Shown: positions 1 to 9,176, numbered from the stretch's first letter. The stretch is 64,000 bases of DNA from Alkalithermobacter paradoxus (GCA_002029295.1 MZGW01000005.1:37539-101538); one strand, 5' to 3'. Notes: generated by a model not told the origin, from the sequence alone. Made by a program: numbers and translations.

Positions 1-185
1 GTAAGACCACTATCTAACATTGCAGCAATTCTTTGTGCAGGTTTTTCTAGCACTATTTCTTTTCCTCTAAAGTCTACAACCTTTATTTGATTTTCTGTAT
101 GTTCATCAGATTTAGATACTTGATTTTGGCAACCTGAAATGATAAGAATGCTCAATATGAGCATTAAAGCTATTATTCTCTTCAT
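1..185 (-). CDS. ABC transporter substrate-binding lipoprotein, partial (siderophore/cobalamin type)
   Basis: Only the first 61 residues are inside the window; the gene runs off the left edge. It starts with a lysine/arginine-bearing hydrophobic signal peptide ending in the lipobox ISGC, so Cys19 should be lipidated. Mature residues run into VVDFRGKEIVLEKPAQRIAA, the typical N-terminus of periplasmic-binding proteins of the Fe3+-siderophore/cobalamin class (PF01497). The ATG is preceded by GGAGG at good spacing. It lies 12 bp downstream of the EamA gene, so the two are probably co-transcribed. The ligand cannot be told from this fragment. Confidence 0.75.
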   Translation of the reverse strand, partial: MKRIIALMLILSILIISGCQNQVSKSDEHTENQIKVVDFRGKEIVLEKPAQRIAAMLDSGL

Positions 186-197
186 AGCATTTTCCTC

Positions 198-614
198 CTA
201 TTTTCTCATTAGAATCATACCTATAACACTTAGTACAATTCCTATAATATTTTTTATAGATATACTTTCTTTAAATATAGTTATACCTATGAAAGTAAGT
301 ATTACAGCAGATATAATATTAGCAAATAACGCTGCGGTATTTATATTCCATCCACTTCTATAAACAAACAAAAAACCTATCTCCAATGTAAAAATTACAA
401 TTCCTAGTGTATAACTTGCCCAATTTAACTCTTTGAAAGAAGTTATAGCACTTTCTTTGCCAAATATAAATAGTGAAACAAGTGAAAAAAGTAGTGCAAT
501 TGCGTATGTTACGCTCATAGATGCCATTGGAATCACATTGGGATTTATTAACTTCTGTGAAACGTGATATAACACTGTTCCTAATATAACAACCAGCATG
601 GATGTATAAAACAT
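198..614 (-). CDS. Half-size EamA/DMT-family membrane transporter
   Basis: A 138-residue protein with about four or five hydrophobic segments, matching one EamA repeat of the drug/metabolite transporter superfamily. Full-size family members have two such repeats and ten helices; half-size ones generally act as dimers. The C-terminal part (FKESISIKNIIGIVLSVIGM) is the characteristic end of an EamA repeat. A GGAGGAG ribosome site precedes the ATG at 614. It leads directly into the binding-lipoprotein gene. The substrate is unknown. Confidence 0.75.
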   Translation of the reverse strand: MFYTSMLVVILGTVLYHVSQKLINPNVIPMASMSVTYAIALLFSLVSLFIFGKESAITSFKELNWASYTLGIVIFTLEIGFLFVYRSGWNINTAALFANIISAVILTFIGITIFKESISIKNIIGIVLSVIGMILMRK

Positions 615-690
615 GTACTCCTCCTTGTTATGATTTAATTTTGTGAATACTATAATATTATAATATAAGTTTATATTATGTGTATATTAG

Positions 691-721
691 AAAAAGCTCT
701 ATCCATAATGGATAGAGCCTT
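691..721 (-). terminator. Rho-independent terminator of treR
   Basis: On the minus strand the arms GGCTCTATCC and GGATAGAGC enclose a 5-nt loop and are followed by TTTTT. The hairpin covers the last codons and the TAG of treR (699-701), so coding end and terminator are the same sequence. Confidence 0.8.
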
Positions 722-1427
722 TTCTCCTGGCAAAATCTACAAATTTAAACTTATCAGGTCTATGTCTTGATTCACTATACTGAAATAAACTTGTATCATC
801 TAAGTATGTGTAGCTCTTAACTACAGCTACCATACTATAATCTTTTAAATCTAAATATTTCTTGTCCTCATCTGTTGCTGCTTCTACTGTAATTTCTTTC
901 TTTGCGAAACTTATCTTCAAATTTAGTTCATTTTCTATATATTCATATATAGATTTTTCACATATTTCTTTTGTTAGACATGGAACGAAATTATGAACTA
1001 TATAGTCTTTGTCTAATATAATTCTTTTATTTCCTATTTTCCTTGATCTAACTACTTTCCATACTTTATCTTTTTTTGTTATATTCAATTGCTTACTTAT
1101 AAACGCATCTGGCTGTATCAATTCTAATTCATTTACAATTGTTTCAGATTTTAAATTCATCCTTTGAGATAATTCCTTAAAGCTTATTATACCACTTATA
1201 GGGAAATCAAATTTATTTATATCCAGTACAAAAGATCCCTTTCCTTTTATTTTCTGAATATATCCATCTTGTTCTAGCAAATTTAGTGCTTTTCTTATTG
1301 TATCTCTAGATACATTGTACTCTTTCATATATTCATTTTCAGAAAGTAGTTTTGAATCTCGAGATAATTCACCATTTTCTATTTTTCTTACTATTTCATT
1401 ATAAATACTTAAGTATTTTGAATTCAT
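699..1427 (-). CDS. treR: Trehalose operon repressor, GntR/UTRA family
   Basis: A 242-residue regulator. Residues 1-70 form a GntR-type winged helix (KLLSENEYMKEYNVSRDTIR, then KIKGKGSFV), and residues ~85-235 are a UTRA ligand-binding domain. Length and layout match TreR of Bacillus, which is released by trehalose-6-phosphate. It is the last gene of treP-treC-treR on this strand, and two copies of the palindrome TGTACGTACA lie in the operon promoter at 4700-4746, so autoregulation is likely. The 36-bp gap to treC indicates co-transcription. The specific role rests on family plus context and is strong. Confidence 0.92.
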   Translation of the reverse strand: MNSKYLSIYNEIVRKIENGELSRDSKLLSENEYMKEYNVSRDTIRKALNLLEQDGYIQKIKGKGSFVLDINKFDFPISGIISFKELSQRMNLKSETIVNELELIQPDAFISKQLNITKKDKVWKVVRSRKIGNKRIILDKDYIVHNFVPCLTKEICEKSIYEYIENELNLKISFAKKEITVEAATDEDKKYLDLKDYSMVAVVKSYTYLDDTSLFQYSESRHRPDKFKFVDFARRKGSIHYG

Positions 1428-1463
1428 TCTTTATCACCTTAGAATATTTTAGCAACTAAAATA

Positions 1464-3128
1464 TTATTTTTCAAGGTAATAAACTATAGATTCATAAGGT
1501 CTTAATTTTATTTTATCAAACTTAGCTGGTGAGTCAGTGTAATTTGATATTAAAATAGATGATTTATATTCATTTAGTTTTATCGTATTTGGAAGATTAA
1601 AGTCCACTTCTTCTCCATAAAAGTTATTTATAACTAGTAACTTTTCGTGGTTATATTCTCTTACATAAGCGAATATATTTTCATCTTCCTCAAGTATCAT
1701 CTTAAAACTTCCATAAGCTATAATATCGTATTCTTTTCTAAGGTTGATAAGCTTTTTATAATGGTAAAAAATAGAATTTTTATCTTTAATTGCATCCTGT
1801 GCATTGATTGATTTATAGTTTTTGCATACTGATATCCAAGGTTTTCCTTGTGTAAATCCTCCATTTATTTCATCACTCCACTGCATAGGGGTTCTCGAGT
1901 TATCTCTAGACTTATCATTAAGTATCTTAAGTATTTCTTCTTCAGGTACATTATTTTCTTTTAATATATTGTAATAGTTTATTGATTCTACGTCTTTATA
2001 TTTGTCTATTGTATCATAGTATGCATTCGTCATTCCAAATTCTTCACCTTGATAAATATAAGGTGTTCCCCTTAACATGTGTATGCATGTTGCAAGCATC
2101 TTTGCAGATTCTTTATGGTATTTCTTATCATCTCCAAAGCGAGATACAACTCTAGGTTGATCATGATTGCACCAAAATACTGCACTCCACCCATTCCCTT
2201 TCTCTATTTCAGTCTGCCAGTAACTAAAAATCTCCTTTAATTTCTTAAAATCAAAATTCATAAGGCTCCATTTATCACCATCTTTATAGTCTACTTTCAA
2301 GTGGTGGAAATTAAATACCATAGATAATTCTTTTTCATTTGGATTTGAATACTTTATGCAGTTATCTACAGTAGTTGATGACATTTCTCCAACAGTTATT
2401 ATATCTTCATACTTTCCAAAAGTTTCTTTATTTAGCTTCTTTAAGTATTCATGAATACGAGGTCCGTCTGTATAAAATCTTCTTCCATCTCCATCATTGT
2501 CATCTTCATAAACATCTGGTTTAGATATTAAATTTATAACATCTAATCTGAATCCCTTAACTCCTTTTCCTATCCAGAAATTTACTATATCGTATATTTC
2601 CTTTCTTACACTTTCATTCTCCCAATTAAGATCAGCCTGTGTCTTATCAAATAAGTGTAGATAATATTCATCAAACTTCTCTACATACTGCCAAGCTGAA
2701 CCTCCAAACTTTGAAATCCAGTTGGTTGGTTCTTTTCCATCCTTAGATTTTTTGAATATATAGTAGTTTTTATATTTTTCATCTTCATTTAATGCTTTTT
2801 TGAACCATTCATGCTCTGTAGATGTATGGTTAAATACCATATCTAGCATTACGTCAATTCCCAGTTTATTAGCTTTATTAACCATTTCTTCAAAATCTTC
2901 CATAGTTCCAAAACTAGGATCTATATTATAATAATCAGCAACATCATATCCATTATCTTTCTGAGGTGAAACATAAAATGGAGTAAGCCATATATAGTCT
3001 ACTCCTAACTCTTTTATATATTCTAATTTTTGAGTTACACCTTTCAAATCTCCTAATCCATCTCCATTAGAATCATTAAATGATTTTGGATATATTTGAT
3101 ATACTACACTTTTCTTAAAGTCCTTCAT
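1464..3128 (-). CDS. treC: Alpha,alpha-phosphotrehalase (trehalose-6-phosphate hydrolase)
   Basis: A 554-residue GH13 enzyme that splits cytoplasmic trehalose-6-phosphate into glucose and glucose-6-phosphate. The (beta/alpha)8 signature regions are visible: DMVFNHTS at ~96, GFRLDVINL with nucleophile Asp196, TVGEMS with acid/base Glu248, and NHDQPR with Asp323. Length is normal for phosphotrehalases, and pairing with a trehalose EIIBC and TreR separates it from the related oligo-1,6-glucosidases. The ATG at 3128 follows an AGGAG site. A 16-bp perfect inverted repeat in the gap to treP may tune its expression relative to the transporter. Confidence 0.93.
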   Translation of the reverse strand: MKDFKKSVVYQIYPKSFNDSNGDGLGDLKGVTQKLEYIKELGVDYIWLTPFYVSPQKDNGYDVADYYNIDPSFGTMEDFEEMVNKANKLGIDVMLDMVFNHTSTEHEWFKKALNEDEKYKNYYIFKKSKDGKEPTNWISKFGGSAWQYVEKFDEYYLHLFDKTQADLNWENESVRKEIYDIVNFWIGKGVKGFRLDVINLISKPDVYEDDNDGDGRRFYTDGPRIHEYLKKLNKETFGKYEDIITVGEMSSTTVDNCIKYSNPNEKELSMVFNFHHLKVDYKDGDKWSLMNFDFKKLKEIFSYWQTEIEKGNGWSAVFWCNHDQPRVVSRFGDDKKYHKESAKMLATCIHMLRGTPYIYQGEEFGMTNAYYDTIDKYKDVESINYYNILKENNVPEEEILKILNDKSRDNSRTPMQWSDEINGGFTQGKPWISVCKNYKSINAQDAIKDKNSIFYHYKKLINLRKEYDIIAYGSFKMILEEDENIFAYVREYNHEKLLVINNFYGEEVDFNLPNTIKLNEYKSSILISNYTDSPAKFDKIKLRPYESIVYYLEK

Positions 3129-3160
3129 AATATCTACTCCTTTTACTAAGATGTCAAAAC

Positions 3161-3194
3161 TTAAATAAAGGAGATTAAAATCTCCTTTATTTAA
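3161..3194 (-). promoter_or_regulatory. Intercistronic perfect inverted repeat between treP and treC
   Basis: Two exact 16-nt arms meet around a 2-nt centre (3177-3178). The RNA hairpin would be AT-rich with an internal GGAG/CTCC block, and no long T-run follows it. It could be a partial terminator or a 3'-end stabiliser giving more treP than treC message. This is inferred from structure only. Confidence 0.55.
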
Positions 3195-3199
3195 ATCAT

Positions 3200-4633
3200 T
3201 TATGATAATGCCTTATTGTTTTCTTTTACACCTATTTTTTTCTTAGAAAATGCTATAGTAAGTATAAATGGTACAACTATAGCTATTGCCATAGCAACTC
3301 CAAACATCAACATATGCTGTGGCTGAATAGATAATATTCCTGGTAATCCACCAACCCCGATTGAATTTGCCATAACTCCTGATCCTACTGAAACTACACC
3401 CGCTATAGATGAACCAATCATAGCAGCTAAGAATGGATATACATATTTTAAGTTAATACCAAACATAGCTGGCTCTGTTACCCCTAAGTAGCAAGATATA
3501 GCTGCTGGTATAGATACTTGCTTTTCTTCTTCATTATTTCTGTTTAAATATATCATTCCTAAAACTGCAGATCCTTGAGCTATGTTTGATAATGCTATCA
3601 TAGGCCAAAGATTTGTTCCACCGAATTCACCCATTAATTGAAGATCTATAGCATTAGTCATATGATGAAGTCCAGTTATAACAAGCGGTGCATATCCAAA
3701 TCCAAATATAGAAGCAAATAACCATCCAAACGATGAAGTAAGTCCTGTATAAACTATATCTGATATATAAGAACCTATCGTCCAACCTACAGGACCTAAT
3801 ACTACGTGAGCTAATAATACAGTTGGTACTAATGATAAAAACGGAACTACTACCATTGATATATATGAAGGAACTCTATCTCTAATCTTAATCTCTAGAT
3901 GAGCTAAAACAAATCCTGCAAGCATTGCTGGTATAACCTGAGCTTGATAACCAATCATTTTTATTTGAGTAAATCCAAAATCCCACACTGGTGGCTCAGC
4001 TCCACCTGCTACAGCATATGCATTTAGAAGTTGTGGAGAAACTAGTGTTATACCTAATATTATTCCTAGTATTTGAGTTGTTCCCATCTTTTTAGAAATA
4101 GACCATGTTATCCCTACAGGTAAGAAGAAGAATATTGCCTCTCCTATAAGCCAAAGAAAATGATGCATACCTGCCCAGAATTGAGAAGTTTCTGTTAAAG
4201 TCTTAGTCCCTTCTTCTAGTAATTTTATATCTCCTATTATGTTACGAAAACCTAGTATTAATCCCCCGACTACTATAGCTGGAATTAATGGTGCAAATAT
4301 CTCACCTAGGTGTGCAATTAGTTTTTGTAATGGATTTAGGTGCTTTGATGCAGCTTTTTTAGCAGCTTCCTTATTAACACCTTCTACTCCTGCGTAATTT
4401 ACAAATTCATTGTAGAATGTAGATACTTCATTTCCTATTATTATCTGAAATTGACCTGATTGTGTGAATGTCCCTTTAACAAGCTTGATTTCTTCTATTT
4501 TCTTTATATCTGCTTTTTTAGGATCATTAAGTACAAAACGCATTCTAGTCATACAATGTGATACTGCTGCTATATTGTCTTTTCCTCCAATGTAATCTAG
4601 TAATTGCTTTACTTCATTAGAAAACTTAGACAT
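3200..4633 (-). CDS. treP: Trehalose-specific PTS transporter, EIIBC
   Basis: Imports trehalose and delivers it as trehalose-6-phosphate. In the 477-residue form residues 1-~90 are the EIIB domain with phosphocysteine Cys27 in SHCMTRMRF, and the rest is a ten-helix-type EIIC of the glucose superfamily (LQLMGEFGGTNLWPMIALSN, GVTEPAMFGINLKY). There is no EIIA domain at the C-terminus, so an EIIA-Glc must act in trans. The start at 4633 has AGGAGG 8 nt upstream. A longer frame opens at TTG 4756, but that TTG is part of the -35 box, so it is rejected. It is the first gene of the operon. Confidence 0.92.
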   Translation of the reverse strand: MSKFSNEVKQLLDYIGGKDNIAAVSHCMTRMRFVLNDPKKADIKKIEEIKLVKGTFTQSGQFQIIIGNEVSTFYNEFVNYAGVEGVNKEAAKKAASKHLNPLQKLIAHLGEIFAPLIPAIVVGGLILGFRNIIGDIKLLEEGTKTLTETSQFWAGMHHFLWLIGEAIFFFLPVGITWSISKKMGTTQILGIILGITLVSPQLLNAYAVAGGAEPPVWDFGFTQIKMIGYQAQVIPAMLAGFVLAHLEIKIRDRVPSYISMVVVPFLSLVPTVLLAHVVLGPVGWTIGSYISDIVYTGLTSSFGWLFASIFGFGYAPLVITGLHHMTNAIDLQLMGEFGGTNLWPMIALSNIAQGSAVLGMIYLNRNNEEEKQVSIPAAISCYLGVTEPAMFGINLKYVYPFLAAMIGSSIAGVVSVGSGVMANSIGVGGLPGILSIQPQHMLMFGVAMAIAIVVPFILTIAFSKKKIGVKENNKALS

Positions 4634-4699
4634 ATCATAACCTCCTTTTAATAATTTGATATATTCAGTATCTGAAAACCTTTTCTCTTTAGCATTGTC

Positions 4700-4709
4700 T
4701 GTACGTACA
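4700..4709. promoter_or_regulatory. TreR operator, downstream copy
   Basis: The perfect 10-bp palindrome TGTACGTACA lies between the -10 box and the treP start. The right edge reads TTGTACGTACA on the minus strand, close to the TTGTATATACAA-type Bacillus tre operator. Its centre is 37 bp from that of the second copy. Confidence 0.75.
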
Positions 4710-4727
4710 AGTTTTTGTTGTATATAA

Positions 4728-4756
4728 ATTATATCCTGTACGTACATCTTCGTCAA
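4728..4756 (-). promoter_or_regulatory. SigA-type promoter of the tre operon
   Basis: On the minus strand TTGACG (4751-4756) and TATAAT (4728-4733) are separated by exactly 17 bp. One operator palindrome lies inside the spacer and another lies 18 bp beyond the -10, as expected for a repressor-controlled promoter. Confidence 0.88.
4737..4746. promoter_or_regulatory. TreR operator inside the promoter spacer
   Basis: A second exact copy of TGTACGTACA sits between the -35 and -10 boxes, where a bound repressor would block RNA polymerase. Confidence 0.75.
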
Positions 4757-4782
4757 GCGTTTTCTTCATAATTTGTAATATA

Positions 4783-4814
4783 AAAAACTCAGGCATCAAA
4801 TGCCTGAGCTTTTT
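4783..4814. terminator. Terminator of the pst-phoU operon (bidirectional shape)
   Basis: CTCAGGCAT and ATGCCTGAG form a 9-bp stem, with A- and T-runs on both sides so it can work in either direction. The only gene converging on it is phoU, whose stop codon (4813-4815) overlaps the arm. Confidence 0.85.
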
Positions 4815-5463
4815 AATTTATCTCTACTCTTTCTCCAGTTACCATATATATTATTCTTTCACCGATATTAGTTGCATGGTCTGCTATACGCTCTAAATAT
4901 CTACCTATAAATAATAAATTAGTTGCTTGTTTTGTAGTTTCTGGGTTTTGTATCATCATGTTAATTAACTCTGTATATATACCTTCGTAAATTTCATCTA
5001 CAGCTTCATCATCATGTGCAACTTCTTCTGCCATTTTTGTATCGGCATTAGTAAATGCATCTAGAACCTTTTTAACCATATCCTCTGTTAGCCTTGCCAT
5101 TCTCGGTATATCTATTAGAGGCTTTATTAGCGGAGTATCTCCAATTTCTAAAGTAACTTTAGCTATATTTACTGCATGATCTCCCATTCTTTCTAAATCT
5201 GTTATTATCTTGATGATAGTTCCAATAGTTCTTAGATCTCTAGCCATAGGTTGTTGAAGTGCTAGTAATTTCATGCATTCATTTTCTATTTCTAGTTCTA
5301 GTTCATCTATTTTATCATCCATAACATATACTCTTTTAGCTGCTTCTAAATCTTGCTTTGCTAGAGCTTGTACAGATACTTCTATTATATCTTGTACCAT
5401 TTCTCCCATCTTAATTAGCTTAATGTTTAGGTTTTTCATTTCTTTCTCAAATTGGCTTCTCAT
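4813..5463 (-). CDS. phoU: Phosphate signalling protein PhoU
   Basis: A 216-residue all-helical protein made of two PhoU repeats (about residues 15-105 and 115-205). Each carries the metal-cluster type motif: DLERMGDHAVNIA in the first and YLERIADHATNIGE in the second. PhoU binds PstB and the phosphate-sensing kinase and damps phosphate uptake. It is the last gene of pstS-pstC-pstA-pstB-phoU, 17 bp after pstB, and ends in a strong terminator. The kinase/regulator pair that it should contact is not in the window. Confidence 0.95.
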   Translation of the reverse strand: MRSQFEKEMKNLNIKLIKMGEMVQDIIEVSVQALAKQDLEAAKRVYVMDDKIDELELEIENECMKLLALQQPMARDLRTIGTIIKIITDLERMGDHAVNIAKVTLEIGDTPLIKPLIDIPRMARLTEDMVKKVLDAFTNADTKMAEEVAHDDEAVDEIYEGIYTELINMMIQNPETTKQATNLLFIGRYLERIADHATNIGERIIYMVTGERVEIN

Positions 5464-5480
5464 ATGGATTCCCCCTATTC

Positions 5481-6233
5481 TTAACCGAATCTTCCTGTTA
5501 CATAGTCTTCTGTACGTTGATCTCTTGGGGTAGTGAATATCTTTTGTGTTTGATCCATCTCTATTAATTCTCCCATTAGGAAAAATGCTGTTTCATCTGA
5601 AATTCTAGCTGCCTGTTGCATTGAGTGAGTAACAATTACTATAGTATAATCTTTCTTTAGCTCTGTTATCAATTCTTCAATCTTAGCAGTAGCTATTGGA
5701 TCAAGTGCAGAAGTTGGCTCATCCATTAATAATACTTCTGGTTCCATGGCTAACGCTCTAGCTATACATAATCTTTGTTGCTGACCACCTGAAAGTCCTA
5801 ATGCAGATTTATTTAATCTATCTTTAACCTCATCCCATAAAGCAGCTTTTCTTAAACTTTTTTCAACAATCTCATCTAATTCACTTTTATTCTTAACTCC
5901 ATATCTTCTAGGCCCATAAGCCACGTTTTCATATATGGATTTTGGGAATGGATTTGCCTTTTGAAACACCATTCCTATTCTTCTTCTTAAAGCTACTACG
6001 TCTATATCTTTATGATAAATATTATCTTCTTCTAACTTTATTTCTCCTTCTATTCTAACACCATCTATTAAATCATTCATTCTATTTAGTGTTCTAAGAA
6101 AAGTAGATTTTCCACATCCTGAAGGTCCAATAAGTGCAGTTACCTTCTTTTCTTGTATATCTATATTTATATTTTTTAATGCCTTAAATTCACCATAGTA
6201 TAAATCTAAGTTCTTTACAGAAATCTTTGCCAT
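5481..6233 (-). CDS. pstB: Phosphate ABC transporter ATP-binding protein
   Basis: A 250-residue ATPase that powers phosphate import through PstC/PstA. Walker [10 protein letters not shown] is at residues 36-44, the LSGGQQQR signature is near 147, and Walker [14 protein letters not shown] follows. The first residues ([20 protein letters not shown]) and the end ([10 protein letters not shown]) are typical of PstB. It follows pstA by 21 bp. Confidence 0.97.
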   Translation of the reverse strand: MAKISVKNLDLYYGEFKALKNINIDIQEKKVTALIGPSGCGKSTFLRTLNRMNDLIDGVRIEGEIKLEEDNIYHKDIDVVALRRRIGMVFQKANPFPKSIYENVAYGPRRYGVKNKSELDEIVEKSLRKAALWDEVKDRLNKSALGLSGGQQQRLCIARALAMEPEVLLMDEPTSALDPIATAKIEELITELKKDYTIVIVTHSMQQAARISDETAFFLMGELIEMDQTQKIFTTPRDQRTEDYVTGRFG

Positions 6234-6254
6234 TAGCTTATCCTCCTCACTTAC

Positions 6255-7100
6255 CTAAGCTCGGTTGCTTGTTTTGAATTTTATTCTTATTGTTGTTGCG
6301 ATTATGAAGAAGATTCCTACTACTCCCAAAAGGACAAGAGCAGTTCCATACTTAATCTCCTCTGGCATATTTGGTACTTGTGTTGAAATAATATATAAAT
6401 GATACGGCAATGCCATAGCCTGATCAAAAACCGTTCTTGGAAGTCTTGGCAAGAAGAACGCAGCTACTGTTAATAATATAGGTGCTGTTTCTCCTGCTGC
6501 TCTTCCTATACCTAATATAGCTCCTGTTAAAATACCAGGCATAGCATGAGGTAATACAACTTTGTATATTGTTTGCCACTTTGTAGCTCCTAATGCTAAT
6601 GATGCCTCTCTGTAGCTTCTTGGAACACTCTTTAGCGCTTCCTCAGAAGCTGTAATAACAACTGGTAGTATTAAGCATGCAAGAGTTAAAGATCCTGCTA
6701 ATATTGAAGATCCAAAACCTAAAAATAGTACAAATAATCCAAGTCCAAATAAACCATATACAACAGATGGTACACCTGCTAGATTTACTATAGCTAATCT
6801 AATCATACGAGAAAGCTTTCCTTGTTTTGCATATTCAGTTAAATATATAGCTGAACCAATTCCAAGGGGAAGTGCAAAAGCTATAGTACCCAGAACTAAA
6901 TATAAAGTTCCTACGATAGCAGGATAAATCCCTCCTGCTCTCATACCCTGTCTAGGCATAGCAGTCAAAAACTCCCAATTAACCGTTCCTATACCTCTTA
7001 CAAATATATATCCTATAATTAATACTGTAGGAATTACTACTATCATAGCTACTAAAGTTAATATAGTAAATGCTATTTTTTCTGTTATTTTTTTATTCAT
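6255..7100 (-). CDS. pstA: Phosphate ABC transporter permease PstA
   Basis: A 281-residue inner-membrane permease with about six helices. The cytoplasmic EAA-like coupling loop is visible as REASLALGATKWQTIYKVVL. It forms the membrane channel with PstC. Its start codon directly abuts the pstC stop (7101), suggesting translational coupling. Confidence 0.95.
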   Translation of the reverse strand: MNKKITEKIAFTILTLVAMIVVIPTVLIIGYIFVRGIGTVNWEFLTAMPRQGMRAGGIYPAIVGTLYLVLGTIAFALPLGIGSAIYLTEYAKQGKLSRMIRLAIVNLAGVPSVVYGLFGLGLFVLFLGFGSSILAGSLTLACLILPVVITASEEALKSVPRSYREASLALGATKWQTIYKVVLPHAMPGILTGAILGIGRAAGETAPILLTVAAFFLPRLPRTVFDQAMALPYHLYIISTQVPNMPEEIKYGTALVLLGVVGIFFIIATTIRIKFKTSNRA

Positions 7101-8033
7101 CTATCTTCCCTCCTTCTTAGCACGGGAAAGCACAGCGTCTGCAACTAAGTTTATGCAACTAGTCATGATAAGTAAAACAATTCCTACTGCAAATAATGCA
7201 TTATAGTGAGTACCATTTCTAACAGTATCTCCCATCTCAGCTGCAATAGTAGCTGTCATAGTTCTTCCAGGTTGAAGTAATGAATCTGGTATTTGAGCAG
7301 CGTTTCCTGTTACCATCATAACTGTCATAGTTTCTCCAATAGCTCTTCCAACACCTAACATAACTGCCGCTATTATTCCTGATGAAGCAGCAGGTACAAG
7401 TACATGAATTATAGTTTCCCACTTTGAAGCTCCAAGAGCCAAAGACGCTTCTTTATACTCTTTTGGAAGTGCATTAATTGCATCATCAGATATACTTATT
7501 ATAGTTGGTAGTGCCATAAAAGATACTAATATAGATCCTGTTAGTACTGTAAATCCTGAAGATAAATTAAAAGTTATTCTTACCCAGTTAGATAAGATTA
7601 CAATTCCAAGAAATCCTAATACAACAGATGGAATTGCAGATAAAAACTCTATAATAATCTTTAAAACTGTCTTAAGTCTTGGTGGTGCTACTTCAGCGAT
7701 GAAGATAGCACAACCAATACCTAGGGGAACAGAAATAAAGACAGCACCCGCAGTTACCATAACCGATCCTGCTACCAGTGGTAATATTCCGTATTGTGGG
7801 TTAACAGAAATCGGGAACCAGTTTTTTCCAAAGAAGAAGTCCATAGGGCTTACATCTTTGAACAGTTGTATTCCAGTACGGAATAAAAAAAGAAAAATTA
7901 AAGATATTATTAAAATAGATGTCATACCTAGTATAAAAATTAAATTTTCTATAATGAATTCTCCAATGCTATTTTTTACATTTTTCTTTAAATTCTTAGA
8001 CCTTTGCTTCGTTCCCATTGTCATATTGGACAT
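7101..8033 (-). CDS. pstC: Phosphate ABC transporter permease PstC
   Basis: A 310-residue permease with about six membrane helices after a lysine-rich cytoplasmic N-terminus. The coupling loop reads KEASLALGASKWETIIHVLV, and the conserved GRAIGETMTVMMVTGN stretch of PstC is present. It pairs with PstA. The ATG at 8033 is preceded by a GAGGTG site. It is separated from pstS by a 204-bp gap holding a stem-loop. Confidence 0.95.
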   Translation of the reverse strand: MSNMTMGTKQRSKNLKKNVKNSIGEFIIENLIFILGMTSILIISLIFLFLFRTGIQLFKDVSPMDFFFGKNWFPISVNPQYGILPLVAGSVMVTAGAVFISVPLGIGCAIFIAEVAPPRLKTVLKIIIEFLSAIPSVVLGFLGIVILSNWVRITFNLSSGFTVLTGSILVSFMALPTIISISDDAINALPKEYKEASLALGASKWETIIHVLVPAASSGIIAAVMLGVGRAIGETMTVMMVTGNAAQIPDSLLQPGRTMTATIAAEMGDTVRNGTHYNALFAVGIVLLIMTSCINLVADAVLSRAKKEGR

Positions 8034-8177
8034 TTTAACACCTCTATCTATAATAACTTAATCTATATAAACTTTCGGAATGTAATTTAATAAGTAAATC
8101 ATAAAATTTTTCCTATCTTTATTTTCCTATCCCCATAGAAAATTAAAGTAATTGCTTATCCCATAAGACGAATATAG

Positions 8178-8201
8178 GCGGATAGTAAATGTACTATCCG
8201 C
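8178..8201 (-). promoter_or_regulatory. Intercistronic stem-loop between pstS and pstC
   Basis: Perfect 10-bp arms (GCGGATAGTA and TACTATCCGC) enclose a 4-nt loop. There is no T-run after it on the minus strand, so it looks more like a 3' mRNA stabiliser or partial terminator. This would leave the binding protein in excess over the permease, as is common for pst operons. The rest of 8034-8237 shows no gene. Confidence 0.6.
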
Positions 8202-8237
8202 TCATGTTATTTTTAAAACATTTATTTTTTTATATTA

Positions 8238-9122
8238 CTATTTTACAGGTATGAATTTAAGGTCTTGTACAACTTTTTGTCCTTCAGGACCCATCATAAA
8301 GTCAACATACATTTTTACAACACCTGTTGGCTCGCCAGCAGTGTATATGAATAATTCTCTTGCTACTGGATATTGTCCAGATTTGATTGTTTCTAATGAT
8401 GGTAAGAAAGCTTCGCTGTTGCTGTCTTTAGATACTTTAATAGCTTTTACTTCATCATTTAAGTATCCTAAACCAATGTATCCTATTCCATTAGCGTCTT
8501 GCTTTACTGCTTCAACTATAGCTTGAGTAGAAGGCATTAAGTTTGAGCTTTGAGCGTATTCTTCATCATTTAAAACGAATTCTTTAAAGAATGCGTAAGT
8601 TCCTGAGTTTGACTCTCTTGAATATAATGTTATTGGAGCATCTTTTCCACCGAAATCTTTCCAGTTAGTTTTTTCTCCAGTAAATATTGCTTTTAAGTCT
8701 TCCATAGTTAAAGTATCTACACCATTATCTTTATTAACAACTATAGCGATTCCATCAAGTCCTGGAACAAATTCCTTTAATTCAAATCCGTTAGCTTTAG
8801 CTTGCTCTAATTCTGAATCTTTCATTTTTCTTGAAGATTGAGCTATATCAGCAGTTCCATTTATTATAGCTGCTATTCCTGTACCAGATCCTCCACCTGT
8901 TACAGCTATTTGAGCTTCAGGATGTTCATCCATAAATTTCTCTGCCCATTGTTGTCCTAAGTTAACCATTGTGTCTGATCCTCTTACTTGAACTACCTTA
9001 CTAAAATCTACACCTGCATTGTTCTCATCATTTTTTTGTTCTTGTGCTTGCTCTGGTCCGCATCCTACTAATCCTAGAGAAGCTACCATTACTAACACTA
9101 GTAATAAAGCTAATTTTTTCAT
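8238..9122 (-). CDS. pstS: Phosphate-binding lipoprotein PstS
   Basis: A 294-residue extracellular phosphate receptor. The signal peptide ends in the lipobox LVGC, with lipidated Cys21, followed by a Gln/Asn/Glu-rich linker. The phosphate-binding elements are recognisable: VRGSDTMVNL near residue 48, GGGSGTGIAAI near 77, and SRESNSGTYAFF near 163. It is the first gene of the pst operon and lies under a four-repeat Pho-box-like array. Confidence 0.96.
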   Translation of the reverse strand: MKKLALLLVLVMVASLGLVGCGPEQAQEQKNDENNAGVDFSKVVQVRGSDTMVNLGQQWAEKFMDEHPEAQIAVTGGGSGTGIAAIINGTADIAQSSRKMKDSELEQAKANGFELKEFVPGLDGIAIVVNKDNGVDTLTMEDLKAIFTGEKTNWKDFGGKDAPITLYSRESNSGTYAFFKEFVLNDEEYAQSSNLMPSTQAIVEAVKQDANGIGYIGLGYLNDEVKAIKVSKDSNSEAFLPSLETIKSGQYPVARELFIYTAGEPTGVVKMYVDFMMGPEGQKVVQDLKFIPVK

Positions 9123-9176
9123 TTTGTGAATCTCCTTTCACTTAAGAAAATTTTTTTAACTTGCCTTACAAAACAA

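Noticed and set aside
4634..4756. N-terminal extension of treP from a TTG at 4756
   Set aside because: The TTG is the -35 box and the segment contains the -10 and both operators; a proper ribosome site precedes the ATG at 4633.
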